Shown here piece after piece: positions 7,658 to 16,982 of a stretch of 60,251 nt of DNA. Made by a program: the position numbers and the translations under genes. A model generated the notes under the pieces. That model searched no databases. It was not told the origin of the DNA and saw only the letters and a program-made list of their open reading frames with translations. This DNA comes from Neomegalonema sp. (lineage in GTDB: Bacteria > Pseudomonadota > Alphaproteobacteria > Rhodobacterales > Rhodobacteraceae), in NCBI GenBank assembly GCA_022760355.1, contig JALEGB010000040.1, positions 1 through 60,251 on the forward strand, in the 5' to 3' direction. Positions within the stretch are counted from its first letter, which is position 1, and the number at the start of each line of letters is the position of its first letter.

Positions 7658-8521
7658 TCACAAGCTCCAAAATTTAGGCGGCGGCGCGCCGCGCAGAGTG
7701 CTGACCAAGGCCGCGAGCAGGCGGCGCAGGGGCGCCGGGTCCGCGGCGACCGCTCTGATAACCAATACATTGTTCCACGCGGACGCCCCGAGATCGAGCC
7801 CTTTTGGCGTGGTGGAAAGCGCCGCGTCGAGGTCGGCGCGCGCCATCTTCAGCAGATCGGCGGCGTGGGGCGCGGCAAGCAGCAGCGTGGCGATGGCGCG
7901 GCCGCCGTCGCCGGTAGATGCGGGGGCGAGTTGCGCGTCGATGGGCGCGGTGAGCCGCAGCGCATCCGCAAATGCGAGCTCGCCGGCGCGGCGGATGCGC
8001 CATTGATCGGATAGAAAACCGTCGCGAACCGTCTCGCCCATGGCGCGGCGGCCCAGCGTGATCATCTCCAGCGCCAGCAACTCCGCATCCTCGGCCATCT
8101 CAACCTCAAGACGTCGCCTTAGCCGGCCGCCATCGAAAAGGATGGTTTCTTGCGGCAGCCAGTGGAGCCGCGCGCCCGCGCCCAGGGTCAGTCGGTTCAG
8201 GATCTGCGCCGGCGCTTCGTCCACGGCGCGATAGACCCGCTCCGCCGCTTGTGTCGTAACGCTGAGGGCTGCGCCGGCCTCAGCCTCGGCGGCGGCGCTG
8301 AACTGGTCGCCGCCGGCAAGGCCGCCTGCTGTATTGACCAGCACCGCCAGCGGCGCCGGCTCGTGCGTTTTGGGCAGGAAGCATTTTGCGGCCCCGCTGT
8401 GGCGGAGATTCCAAAGGCGCGATACGCCGTTATGCGCGCGCCGAACGATGACTGAGGCGCTCCCCTCGGCGCGCTGCAATCCGACGGCGCGGTGTGAGTT
8501 CGCTGCGCCTTGCCCCTCCAC
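7658..8521 (-). CDS. ureD: Urease accessory protein UreD (UreH)
   Basis: 287 aa. Motifs include LVNTAGGLAGGDQF and TTQAAERVYR with LHWLPQETILFDGGRLRRR, which are diagnostic of UreD, the scaffold that binds apo-urease and recruits UreF/UreG for nickel insertion. The GTG start at 8521 is preceded by GAAGGAGAG. It lies 60 bp after urtE. Its partners UreE, UreF and UreG are not encoded in this window. Confidence 0.95.
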   Translation of the reverse strand: MEGQGAANSHRAVGLQRAEGSASVIVRRAHNGVSRLWNLRHSGAAKCFLPKTHEPAPLAVLVNTAGGLAGGDQFSAAAEAEAGAALSVTTQAAERVYRAVDEAPAQILNRLTLGAGARLHWLPQETILFDGGRLRRRLEVEMAEDAELLALEMITLGRRAMGETVRDGFLSDQWRIRRAGELAFADALRLTAPIDAQLAPASTGDGGRAIATLLLAAPHAADLLKMARADLDAALSTTPKGLDLGASAWNNVLVIRAVAADPAPLRRLLAALVSTLRGAPPPKFWSL

Positions 8522-8581
8522 GCCCTCTCTCCTTCGGTTTCGCGCGCTTTGGTCAAGCGATCCGGCCGCGCCGCTACGCCG

Positions 8582-9289
8582 CTATACCGTCAACCAGCGG
8601 CGCACGCGAGCTTCGCCTTCGCCGCCTTTCATTTCAGAGGCCTCGCCCGAGGCGACGATCTCGCCGCGATCCATCACATAGAACCGATCGGCAAGGTCGC
8701 GGGCGAACTCGAAATATTGCTCCACCAGCAGGATCGCCATATCGCCGCGTTGGCGCAGGGCGTCAATCGCGCGCCCGATGTCCTTGATAATCGAGGGTTG
8801 GATGCCTTCAGTGGGCTCATCGAGCAGCAGCAGTTTCGGTCTGGTGGTCAGGGCGCGCGCGATTGCGAGCTGCTGCTGCTGGCCGCCCGAAAGGTCGCCG
8901 CCGCGCCGGCCGAGCATTTCCTTCAGGATCGGGAACATCTCAAAGGCTTCGCCTGGGATGGTCCGCTCCTTCGCCGCCAAGGGGGCGAAACCAGTTTCGA
9001 TATTTTCCTTCACGCTAAGGAGCGGGAAGATCTCGCGCCCCTGCGGCACGGTTGCGACGCCGCGGCGGGCGCGCTGCTCCGGCCGCAGCTTATGAATCTC
9101 GCCGCCATCGAGGCTGATGGCGCCGCCGGAGATGGCGCGTCGGCCGCCGACGGCGCGGATCAAGGATGTCTTGCCGACGCCGTTGCGGCCCAGCAGGCAG
9201 GTCACTTGCCCCAACTTGGCTTCGAGCGAGACGCCTTTCAGCGCCTGCGCGGCGCCGTAATGCAGGGTGATGTTGTCGACATTCAGCAT
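8582..9289 (-). CDS. urtE: Urea ABC transporter ATP-binding protein UrtE
   Basis: 235 aa from the ATG at 9289, which lies 4 bp after the urtD stop; a longer frame to 9316 would overlap urtD. The Walker A is GRNGVGKTS (34-42), the ABC signature is LSGGQQQQ and the Walker B is LLLLDEPTEGIQPS. It is a LivF-type ATPase, and the adjacent urtA, urtB, urtC, urtD and ureD genes specify urea as the substrate. Confidence 0.95.
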   Translation of the reverse strand: MLNVDNITLHYGAAQALKGVSLEAKLGQVTCLLGRNGVGKTSLIRAVGGRRAISGGAISLDGGEIHKLRPEQRARRGVATVPQGREIFPLLSVKENIETGFAPLAAKERTIPGEAFEMFPILKEMLGRRGGDLSGGQQQQLAIARALTTRPKLLLLDEPTEGIQPSIIKDIGRAIDALRQRGDMAILLVEQYFEFARDLADRFYVMDRGEIVASGEASEMKGGEGEARVRRWLTV

Positions 9290-9293
9290 CTCG

Positions 9294-10049
9294 TCACCGC
9301 CCCAGATAAACTTCAATCACGCGTTCATTGGCGCTGACATGGTCGATCGACCCCTCAGCGATCACCGTTCCCTGATGGAGGACGGTCACCCTGCAGCCCA
9401 ACGCTTTGACGAAGGCCATGTCATGCTCCACGACCACCACGGCGTGTTTGCCGGCGATGCCTTTCAGCAGCTCCGCGGTGCGCATCGTTTCTTCGTCGGT
9501 CATGCCCGCGGCCGGCTCGTCAACCAGCAGCAATTGCGGGTCTTGCGCCAGCAGCATGCCGATTTCGAGCCACTGTTTTTGCCCATGTGACAGGTTCGCG
9601 GCCAGGTCGCCGCGCCGATCCTCCAACCGTACAAGCGCCAGCAGTTCGCCGATGCGTTCTCGCTGCGCGTCGCTGGTGCGCGAGAACAGCGTCGCGAGAA
9701 CGCTGCGCTCATCCTTCAGAGCCATGAGCAAATTGTCTTCAACCGTATGGGTTTCGAACACAGTCGGCTTCTGAAACTTTCGCCCGATCCCGAGCCGAGC
9801 GGTGTCGGCTTCGTCCTGAGTGGTCAGGTCGATCCGACCGTCCCAAAGCGCGTCGCCCTTATCGGGACGCGTTTTGCCGGTGATCATGTCCATCATGGTC
9901 GTCTTACCCGCGCCATTCGGGCCGATCACCGCGCGCAGCTCCCCCGCCTTCATGGAAAAGGACAGGCCGTTGATGGCTTTGAACCCGTCAAAGCTTTTCT
10001 CCAGCCCATCGAGGTAAAGGAGCGCTTCGGTCGTGCGCAGCTCACTCAT
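9294..10049 (-). CDS. urtD: Urea ABC transporter ATP-binding protein UrtD
   Basis: 251 aa. The ATG at 10049 is preferred over the GTG just before it because GAGGAA then sits 5 nt upstream. The Walker A is GPNGAGKTT (about 43-51), the signature region is LSHGQKQWLEIG (normal for UrtD/LivG types) and the Walker B is LLLVDEPAAGM. It pairs with UrtE on the cytoplasmic face of the UrtBC permease. Confidence 0.95.
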   Translation of the reverse strand: MSELRTTEALLYLDGLEKSFDGFKAINGLSFSMKAGELRAVIGPNGAGKTTMMDMITGKTRPDKGDALWDGRIDLTTQDEADTARLGIGRKFQKPTVFETHTVEDNLLMALKDERSVLATLFSRTSDAQRERIGELLALVRLEDRRGDLAANLSHGQKQWLEIGMLLAQDPQLLLVDEPAAGMTDEETMRTAELLKGIAGKHAVVVVEHDMAFVKALGCRVTVLHQGTVIAEGSIDHVSANERVIEVYLGR

Positions 10050-10067
10050 CACGTTTCCTCGCGCTCG

Positions 10068-11186
10068 CTATTCAGCAGGTTGGGGCGCGGGCTCGCGCGC
10101 CGGGCGGCTCCGCCGAAGCTTGATCCCTTCGACCGCGCCGAGAACGCCGCGCGGCAGGAACAACGTCGCCAACACGAACAGCCCCCCCAAGGCGAACAGC
10201 CACAATTCCGGGAACCAGCCCGTGAGCAGCGTTTTGGCCAGGCTGACGAGCACTGCGCCGATCGCGGCCCCCACCAAGCTGCCGCGTCCGCCCAGGGCGA
10301 CCCAGATTACGATTTCGATCGAGTTCGCCGGCGAGAACTCGCTCGGGTTGATGATGCCGACTTGTGGCGTGTACAGCGCGCCCGCCAGCCCGGCGAGCAT
10401 CGCCGAGACGACGAACACAAACAGCTTAAACCCTTCAACGCGATAGCCGAGGAAACGCGTCCGGCTCTCCGCGTCCCGGACCGCCACCAGCACTTTGCCG
10501 GCCTTCGACGTGGTGATGATGCGGCAGAGCACGAAGCCGAAGGCGAGCGCCGCCACTGTCGCGACAAACAGGCCGCATCGCGTCGCGTCCGACTGCAGGT
10601 CAAATCCGAGCACGTCTTTAAAGTCCGTCAGCCCGTTATTGCCGCCGAAGCCCATCTCATTGCGGAAGAAAGCGAGCATCAAGGCGTAGGTCAAAGCCTG
10701 GGTGATGATCGAAAGATAGACCCCGGTGACGCGGCTGCGGAAAGCGAACCAACCGAACAGAAAGGCGAGCGCCCCAGGCGCGAGGAACACCATGATCATG
10801 GCGAACCAAAACATATCGAAACCGTGCCAGAACCAGGGCAGCTCCTTCCAATTCAGGAACACCATGAAGTCCGGCAGCAATGGGTTCGCATACACCCCGC
10901 GGTCGCCGATCTCCCGCATCAGGTGCATGCCCATCGCATAGCCGCCAAGCGCGAAGAACGCGCCATGACCCAGGCTTAGGATGCCGCAATAGCCCCAGAC
11001 CAAGTCGAGCGCGACCGCAAGCAGGGCGTAGCACAGGTACTTGCCCAACAGCGACACGGCGAAGCTGGGCAGATGCGCCGCCGACCCTGGCGTCATGGCT
11101 TGGTTCAAGAACGGTACGGCGACCGCCAGGATAAACAGGACGCCAAGAAAGATCGCCGACCGCGTATCGAGTGCGCGCAGGATCAT
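10068..11186 (-). CDS. urtC: Urea ABC transporter permease UrtC
   Basis: 372 aa from the ATG at 11186, which has AGAAGGGAG upstream. The open frame runs further back to 11537, but that part overlaps urtB and is not hydrophobic in the right way. It is a LivM-type permease with around ten hydrophobic segments, starting at FLGVLFILAVAVPFL, and carries the family blocks DLVWGYCGILSLGHGAFFAL and VALGGRGSLVGAAIGA. The tail is basic and Pro-rich. Confidence 0.95.
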   Translation of the reverse strand: MILRALDTRSAIFLGVLFILAVAVPFLNQAMTPGSAAHLPSFAVSLLGKYLCYALLAVALDLVWGYCGILSLGHGAFFALGGYAMGMHLMREIGDRGVYANPLLPDFMVFLNWKELPWFWHGFDMFWFAMIMVFLAPGALAFLFGWFAFRSRVTGVYLSIITQALTYALMLAFFRNEMGFGGNNGLTDFKDVLGFDLQSDATRCGLFVATVAALAFGFVLCRIITTSKAGKVLVAVRDAESRTRFLGYRVEGFKLFVFVVSAMLAGLAGALYTPQVGIINPSEFSPANSIEIVIWVALGGRGSLVGAAIGAVLVSLAKTLLTGWFPELWLFALGGLFVLATLFLPRGVLGAVEGIKLRRSRPAREPAPQPAE

Positions 11187-11235
11187 GAGCGGTCTCCCTT
11201 CTGCGAGTGGAGCGGGGATGGATGGCGGCGCATGC

Positions 11236-12873
11236 TCATGACTCCACCGCGCGGCCGCGAATGGCGAACAGGCCGCGCGGACGTTTTTGGATGAACAGAA
11301 TGATGAAAACGAGCACCAGGATCTTGCCCAGAACCGCGCCCGCATAGGGCTCCAGGAACTTGTTGGCGACGCCAAGGGTAAACGCCCCGGCGAGCGCGCC
11401 CCACAGGTTGCCGGCGCCCCCGAAGACGACAACCATAAAGCTGTCGACAATGTAGCTCTGGCCCAGATTGGGCGAGACATTGTCGATCTGGCTGAGGGCG
11501 ACCCCGGCAAGCCCCGCGACGCCGGCCCCCAGCCCAAAGGTCATCGCGTCAACCCAGCCGGTGCGGACGCCCATATCCGCCGCCATCGCCCGGTTTTGCG
11601 TCACGGCGCGCATCTGGAGACCCAGCGGCGTCCGTTTCATCAGGCCAAGCAGCAGCGCAAAGACGGCAAGGGCGAAAATCAGGATCCACAGCCGGTTGTA
11701 GGTGATGGTCATTTCGCCCAGCTCAAACGCGCCGGACATCCAGCTGGGGTTGCCGACTTCGCGGTTGTTGGGGCCAAAGATCGAGCGCACCAGCTGTTGC
11801 AGGATCAGGCTGACGCCCCAAGTGGCGAGCAGCGTTTCCAGCGGACGGCCATAGAGGAATCGGCAAACGCCGCGTTCAATGGCGACGCCGACGCCGCCCG
11901 CGACTAAGAACGCTAAGGGCGCGGCGATCAGCAGCGAGACGTCAAACAACGCCGGCGCCGAAACGCGAATGACTTCCTGGACAGCAAATGTCGTGTAGGC
12001 GCCGAGCATGACCAACTCGCCATGGGCCATGTTGATCACGCCCATGACGCCGAAGGTGATCGCAAGACCGATCGCCGCCAGCAGAAGAACGGATCCGAGG
12101 GACACCCCCTGCCAAATATTCTCGGCGGCGCCCCAGACGGCGAGGGATCGTTTGATTTCGGCGATCGCGCTTTCCTTCGCCGCCAGCACGTCCGCGGGGG
12201 CTTTGGCGTCCACCGCGCTGAGCGCGTTCAGCGAGTCGCTGCCGCCCCGTTCGCCGAGACGTGCGATCGCTTTGACGCGTTCACTTGGCGTCGCCGCCGT
12301 GGACGTCGCCAGAATAGCGGCGCGCGCATCCTCGAAGGCTGTTTTGACGGTAGGATCTTTTTCGCGCGCCAAAGCAGCGGTAAGCGCCGGCAGCGCGCTG
12401 GCGTCCCGATCCGCAAAAAGTTGCTTGGCGGCCGCGAGGCGGGTTTCAACCTTCGGCGAACTCAATGTGAGCCCGGCGAGCGCCGCGTCGATCGCTGAAC
12501 GGATTGCGTTGTTTACCCGCACCTTTTTCGCGGCTCGCCGACCGACTTGGTCAACCTTCGCGCCGGTAATCGGGTCAAACAACGCATAGTCGCGCTTTTC
12601 GCGTTCCGCGATGAAAACGGCGCGGTCAGATTTGCGCCAGTATACTTTGCCGGCGCGCAGCTTCCGCAGGAACGGCGCTACGGTCGGATCGCCTGCGGCG
12701 GCCAGATCTTCGATGACCTGCTTGACAACCGGAAATTTCGCGTTGGCGAGGCGCGCGATGATGTCCCGCGTTTCGGCTTGCGCGCTGGTCGCTGCGCATA
12801 GAAGCGCGATGCAGAGGCTGGCCAGGCGCGCGAGGCGCGCGAAGGGGAGGCAGGCCAAAGGGGCGAGGGCCAT
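11236..12873 (-). CDS. urtB: Urea ABC transporter permease UrtB
   Basis: 545 aa. It has a signal-like N-terminus (cleavage near TSAQA), then an extracytoplasmic helical domain of about 220 residues of HEAT-like character, and then the LivH-type permease. The permease includes GVMGVINMAHGELVMLGAY, the LATWGVSLILQQLVRSIFGP block and VVVFGGAGNLWGALAG. The long N-terminal domain is normal for UrtB and separates it from amino-acid LivH proteins. It lies 106 bp after urtA and 49 bp before urtC. Confidence 0.95.
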   Translation of the reverse strand: MALAPLACLPFARLARLASLCIALLCAATSAQAETRDIIARLANAKFPVVKQVIEDLAAAGDPTVAPFLRKLRAGKVYWRKSDRAVFIAEREKRDYALFDPITGAKVDQVGRRAAKKVRVNNAIRSAIDAALAGLTLSSPKVETRLAAAKQLFADRDASALPALTAALAREKDPTVKTAFEDARAAILATSTAATPSERVKAIARLGERGGSDSLNALSAVDAKAPADVLAAKESAIAEIKRSLAVWGAAENIWQGVSLGSVLLLAAIGLAITFGVMGVINMAHGELVMLGAYTTFAVQEVIRVSAPALFDVSLLIAAPLAFLVAGGVGVAIERGVCRFLYGRPLETLLATWGVSLILQQLVRSIFGPNNREVGNPSWMSGAFELGEMTITYNRLWILIFALAVFALLLGLMKRTPLGLQMRAVTQNRAMAADMGVRTGWVDAMTFGLGAGVAGLAGVALSQIDNVSPNLGQSYIVDSFMVVVFGGAGNLWGALAGAFTLGVANKFLEPYAGAVLGKILVLVFIILFIQKRPRGLFAIRGRAVES

Positions 12874-12979
12874 AGGAGCTCTCCGGCTGGCGGTTGGCGG
12901 GATTGAAAAGGGCGCCGCATGCTCAATCGATGCTGCGACGCCGAGGTCCCCACGGGAAGGGAGACGCTATGTCAGAGGC

Positions 12980-14272
12980 TTAGCCTGCGCCGCCACATTT
13001 GCCGGTGACGGTGTTGAAGTTGCCGCACTTCATTGGCGAGCGCCAATCGGCGATCAACGGCTTGCTTTCTGGCAGGAAGTCCGACCACGCATCGCCGGCG
13101 ACGAGGCCTGGGGTCTCGTATACGATGTCGAACTGCCCATTGTCTTGGATCTCGCCGATCAGAACCGGCTTGGTGATGTGGTGGTTCGGCATCATCGCCG
13201 AAACGCCGCCGGTCAGGTTCGGCGCGGTGACGCCGACGATGCTGTCGATCACAGCGTCCGGATCGGTGGTTCCGGCGGCCTCAACTGCCTTAACCCACAT
13301 GTTGAAGCCGATATAGTGGGCTTCCATCGGGTCATTGGTGACGCGTTTGTCGTTCTTGGTGAATTTGTGCCACTCGGCGATGAACGCTTCGTTTTCCGGC
13401 GTGTCGGCCGACATGAAGTAGTTCCATGCAGCGAGGTGACCAACGAGCGGCGCCGTGTCGATGCCCGCCAGCTCTTCCTCACCAACTGAGAAGGCGACGA
13501 CTGGAATATCGGTGGCCTTGACGCCTTGGTTGCCGAGTTCTTTGTAGAACGGCACGTTCGCGTCGCCGTTGATGGTCGAAACCACGGCGGTTTTCTTACC
13601 AGCCGAGCCGAACGATTTGATGTCGCCGACGATCGTTTGCCAGTCCGAATGACCAAATGGCGTGTAGTTGATCATGATGTCTTCGGCAGCGACGCCGCTA
13701 TCCTTGAGATATTGCTCGAGGATTTTGTTGGTCGTGCGCGGATAGACATAATCGGTGCCGGCCAGGACCCAGCGCTCGACGCCTTGCTCTTTCAGATAGT
13801 CGACAGCCGGGATCGCCTGCTGGTTTGGCGCAGCGCCGGTGTAGAACACGTTCCGCTGGCTTTCTTCGCCTTCATACTGAACCGGGTAGAACAGCAGCGA
13901 GTTCAGCTCCTCGAATACTGGCAGAACCGACTTGCGGCTCACGGAGGTCCAGCAGCCGAAAACGGCCGAAACTTTGGAAACTGAGATCAGCTCCCGCGCT
14001 TTTTCAGCGAACAGCGGCCAGTCCGATGCAGGATCGACGACAACCGGCTCCAGCTTCTTGCCCAACAGGCCGCCCTTTGCGTTCTGCTGCTCGATCAGCA
14101 TCAGCATAACGTCTTTCAGGGTCGTCTCAGAGATCGCCATCGTGCCCGACAGCGAGTGCAGCACGCCGACTTTGATCGTGTCGGACTGAGCGAACGCGTA
14201 GCGGCCCGAAGCGGTTGCGCCAACTGCGCCGGCGCCCATTGCGGCCATCATCTGACGTCGAGAAAGTTTCAT
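12980..14272 (-). CDS. urtA: Urea ABC transporter substrate-binding protein UrtA
   Basis: 430 aa periplasmic binding protein. It starts with a twin-arginine-like leader (MKLSRRQMMAAMGAGAVGAT, cleavage after AFA). Mature-region motifs typical of UrtA are VGVLHSLSGTMAISE, GCWTSVSRKSVLPVFEE, LLFYPVQYEGEE and YVYPRTTN. It is the first gene of the urea operon, and the promoter should lie in the 372-bp gap 14273-14644. Confidence 0.96.
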   Translation of the reverse strand: MKLSRRQMMAAMGAGAVGATASGRYAFAQSDTIKVGVLHSLSGTMAISETTLKDVMLMLIEQQNAKGGLLGKKLEPVVVDPASDWPLFAEKARELISVSKVSAVFGCWTSVSRKSVLPVFEELNSLLFYPVQYEGEESQRNVFYTGAAPNQQAIPAVDYLKEQGVERWVLAGTDYVYPRTTNKILEQYLKDSGVAAEDIMINYTPFGHSDWQTIVGDIKSFGSAGKKTAVVSTINGDANVPFYKELGNQGVKATDIPVVAFSVGEEELAGIDTAPLVGHLAAWNYFMSADTPENEAFIAEWHKFTKNDKRVTNDPMEAHYIGFNMWVKAVEAAGTTDPDAVIDSIVGVTAPNLTGGVSAMMPNHHITKPVLIGEIQDNGQFDIVYETPGLVAGDAWSDFLPESKPLIADWRSPMKCGNFNTVTGKCGGAG

Positions 14273-14385
14273 TCTGCATCCCTTCTAGCAAGCCACAGCG
14301 CGCATTCCATCGCTTGGCGGCTGAAAGCTGCACAGAATTCAATCTCGCCTCAATGAGAAAGATGCATTAACGGGCGATATATTTT

Positions 14386-14413
14386 GGCTTTGCACAAAAA
14401 CTAAACCAAAGCC
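14386..14413. promoter_or_regulatory. Inverted repeat GGCTTTG N14 CAAAGCC upstream of urtA
   Basis: A perfect 7-bp dyad lies in the 372-bp intergenic region between urtA and the Amt-like gene (both on the minus strand), about 115-140 bp before urtA. It is a candidate operator for nitrogen control. I looked for a sigma-54 -24/-12 element on the minus strand here and did not find the GG-N10-GC spacing. The rest of the gap shows nothing identifiable. Confidence 0.35.
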
Positions 14414-14644
14414 GCGTGGGTGCGCAGATGTCTGTACAAAAATGTGGCGACTTTGCTGCCTGAAAGTGAGGCGTCGGCTGGGCGGCGCTATGCGAATTGG
14501 CAGGAAGGCGCAGCGCACGATCTTGCTGGAGCAAGCGATCGGCCGTGCTGGGGCAGGGAGGCGATACAGGCTGAGCGCGTGAGCGGGCGTCGCCCGCTCC
14601 GCCGTCAAGCGCTACCGACGCCGCCGGATTTACCGGGGGGGCGC

Positions 14645-16036
14645 CTAGCGCAGTGAGCGGAAATTATAAGCGTCTTGGCCGTGGTTGGTTTCGTCCAGCC
14701 CGAAAATCTCCGCTTCATAGTCCACACGAAGCGAGTTGCTGCGAAGCGCCTCGCGGATCGTTAGCCGTCTGCTCATGATGGCGAGGAGCATTGTCAGAAG
14801 CCCGATCACCTTATAGGCGATCAGCGCGAGCGCGAACGCGCCGCCGAACAGCGCTGCGCTCATGGCGGACTGGCTTGCCGCGCTTGCAATAAACACGCTG
14901 ATCGATCCGCCTGGCGCCAACAGGTCGCTTAACCCGACCAGGCCTGCGCCAGCAACGCCCGCCGCGCCATGCGCCGAGATCGTCGAGACTGGATCGTCAA
15001 CGGAAAGCACGTTGAGAAGGCCGCGGAAAAACGCAGCGATCAGGGCGCCGATCGCGCCGATGATCAGTGCGGCTTCCGGCGTGGCGCTGTCCGCGCCCGC
15101 CGCTATGGCGGCCAGGCCCGCAAGCGCCGAGCTCACCGCATCCGTAAAGTCCAGATCGCGCTTGAGCAGCGATTGCAGCGCCATAATCGTGAGAACGGCC
15201 GCCATCGGCGCAAGGATGACATTGAGCGCGACCCCGCGCAGGCGCCCGAGGGCTTCGGCCAATTGCGCCGCCGGCTCAGTCGTCGACAGCGCTGCGGCGC
15301 CTGACGCGAGGCCGGAGAGTTGCGCCGCTATCGCGAGGCCAAGAAAACCTAACCACAGCACAAACACGCCCTGAGCCGCCATCGGCGCATGGTGCGGCGC
15401 GTGGCTGGCGGCGATCCGAAACAAGCGCTCCTGGCCGAGCTCGACCGGATCGTAACCATTGAAGCCGAGACGGGGGCGCAGCAACAGCGTTGCGGCCAGG
15501 GCGGCTCCCGCGCCGACGGCGTGCACTGTCGCTGAGCCGGCAAAGTCGCGCAGTTGACCATGGAGGGGGCCGGATGGGCTCCATACGGCGAACGCCGCTA
15601 TCGGATAGATCACGCCTGCAAACAGCGCGGCGAACAGGATCGAGGCGAACGGCTTCATGCGCCCGGCGACAACGCTGGCCGCGACGCCATACGCCGCCAG
15701 AGCAAAGCCGAGATCAAGCAGAGGCCGCAATCCCACCATTGGCGCAGCGGGCGAGGGGCCGGGCGGCAGCAGCCCCGCGGCGCGGAGCTGCGCGATCAGC
15801 GGTCCGGCGCCATGCGCGATGTCGCGGCCCAAAAAGTGAAACGCGATCGTCGCGGCGGCCATACAGGCGAAGGCGCGATAGAGCGTATGCAATGTGTTTT
15901 TGCGCGATGTCGCACCGGCGACATAGAGCATAAAGCCCGGCTGCGTCAGCAGAACCAGCGGTAGGCAGACCAGCAGCCCCGCCTCAATCAATGTCCAAAG
16001 CGCAGTGCTGATAGGTGTCGCTGCGTCGCTTGGCAT
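14645..16036 (-). CDS. Divergent ammonium-transporter (Amt) family membrane protein
   Basis: 463 aa with about eleven hydrophobic segments in the Amt order. Both pore histidines can be placed: DFAGSATVHAVGAGAALAA corresponds to Amt DFAGxxxVH, and DDPVSTISAHGAAGVAG corresponds to DDxxDxxxxHGxxG. Other Amt landmarks are altered: VLWLGFLGLAIAAQ stands where Amt has WFGWFGFN, and the phenylalanine-gate segment reads LGFALAAYGVAAS. The C-terminus matches the Amt tail style (RVDYEAEIFGLDETNHGQDAYNF). No glnK is adjacent. Given the urea locus beside it, ammonium or urea-related transport is likely, with unusual pore chemistry. Confidence 0.8.
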   Translation of the reverse strand: MPSDAATPISTALWTLIEAGLLVCLPLVLLTQPGFMLYVAGATSRKNTLHTLYRAFACMAAATIAFHFLGRDIAHGAGPLIAQLRAAGLLPPGPSPAAPMVGLRPLLDLGFALAAYGVAASVVAGRMKPFASILFAALFAGVIYPIAAFAVWSPSGPLHGQLRDFAGSATVHAVGAGAALAATLLLRPRLGFNGYDPVELGQERLFRIAASHAPHHAPMAAQGVFVLWLGFLGLAIAAQLSGLASGAAALSTTEPAAQLAEALGRLRGVALNVILAPMAAVLTIMALQSLLKRDLDFTDAVSSALAGLAAIAAGADSATPEAALIIGAIGALIAAFFRGLLNVLSVDDPVSTISAHGAAGVAGAGLVGLSDLLAPGGSISVFIASAASQSAMSAALFGGAFALALIAYKVIGLLTMLLAIMSRRLTIREALRSNSLRVDYEAEIFGLDETNHGQDAYNFRSLR

Positions 16037-16199
16037 TCAATTCTCCTTCGGCGGTCGGAAGGGCGTCTCCACGCCCGAGATGCAGCGGTCGTTTCGCCGC
16101 AATCTCCGGGAGGTTGAGTGGGGTCTGGGAGGCGAGGGGGGGCTGGCGCAGCAGGGGGGCCGTCGCCCGCACAGGCGACGGTGGGGAGTTGGCGCGGCG

Positions 16200-16982
16200 T
16201 TAGCGACCGCCGGCGAAAGCGTTGGCGGCGCTGGGGCGGCCGGGCTGCGCGGGCGCGCGAAGCTGTGGGGCGACCTCCATGCGCTCGGAGCTCGTCTCAG
16301 TCTCGTTCCGCGCCTGGACTTTCGCCTCCTGCGAAGCGGCGCCGAACATAGCGCGTGTGGCCAGTTCGCGCTCCACGGCGGACAGCTCAATCACGCCGCG
16401 ATCGCAGGGGGCCTGCGCGGCCCGCTGAACGACTTCCTGGGCAATCATGTGCCGGACGGGCAAGATCGGCGTCTGGCGCGCGGCGCGCGCTGGCGGGGTT
16501 GGCGTGGGGTGGGCGGCCGCAACCGGCGCTGGCAGGGCTGGGCGCTGCTCCGCGTCGCGCCGCCGCCGCGGAGCAGGCACGCCGGCCCGCCGTAGAAGAT
16601 AGCCAAAACGATCGGTCAAATCGGGCTGCGCTGCGCGCAACTGCGCTTCAAGGCTGGTTTCCGTCGTGGCGTCGATTGCAAGGCTCATACTATCGAGCGC
16701 GTCCGCCAGCGCGTTGCGCTCATCCTCAAAAAAGCGCTCGACCATCATCCGATTAACGACGAGGCGTCGCAGCTTGTAGGCGCGCCGAAAATCTGGCTGC
16801 TCCAGCGTCGCCGCGCAGATCTCAAAAAAGGCGAAGATGTCATGCTTCAGCGCGAGGTAGCCTGGCGTGTAGCCCCCGACGCGGCCATAGCCGACCATCG
16901 ACGCCATCGCATAGGCGGTGAACGACTGAAGTTCCTCGGCGAGCGCGTCGCTCAGCGCTGCAAATTGCAGTTTGATCGACAT
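16200..16982 (-). CDS. Unknown protein with a helical N-terminal domain and Pro/Ala-rich tail (260 aa)
   Basis: The start at 16982 (MSIKLQFAALSDAL) is chosen for the CGGAGAAAC site upstream. Residues 1-135 are predicted helical and well structured, with FFEICAATLEQPDFRRAY and NRMMVERFFEDERNALAD. From about 140 the sequence becomes Arg/Pro/Ala-rich and probably disordered. There is no signal peptide or membrane segment. It is the gene before the Amt-like gene on the same strand, with a 163-bp gap. I do not recognise the family. Confidence 0.6.
   Translation of the reverse strand: MSIKLQFAALSDALAEELQSFTAYAMASMVGYGRVGGYTPGYLALKHDIFAFFEICAATLEQPDFRRAYKLRRLVVNRMMVERFFEDERNALADALDSMSLAIDATTETSLEAQLRAAQPDLTDRFGYLLRRAGVPAPRRRRDAEQRPALPAPVAAAHPTPTPPARAARQTPILPVRHMIAQEVVQRAAQAPCDRGVIELSAVERELATRAMFGAASQEAKVQARNETETSSERMEVAPQLRAPAQPGRPSAANAFAGGR

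Noticed and set aside
9747-10979. A 410-codon plus-strand open frame over urtC and urtD
   Set aside because: Antisense to clear ABC transporter genes; His/Gln/Arg-rich with no fold-like pattern.
10068-11537. A 489-aa form of UrtC starting at 11537
   Set aside because: The extra 117 residues overlap urtB in another frame and are not permease-like; the ATG at 11186 has a ribosome site and the normal UrtC start.
14273-14644. Sigma-54 promoter for urtA
   Set aside because: Searched for GG-N10-GC on the minus strand. The nearest candidate near 14392-14407 has 12-nt spacing, so it does not fit.
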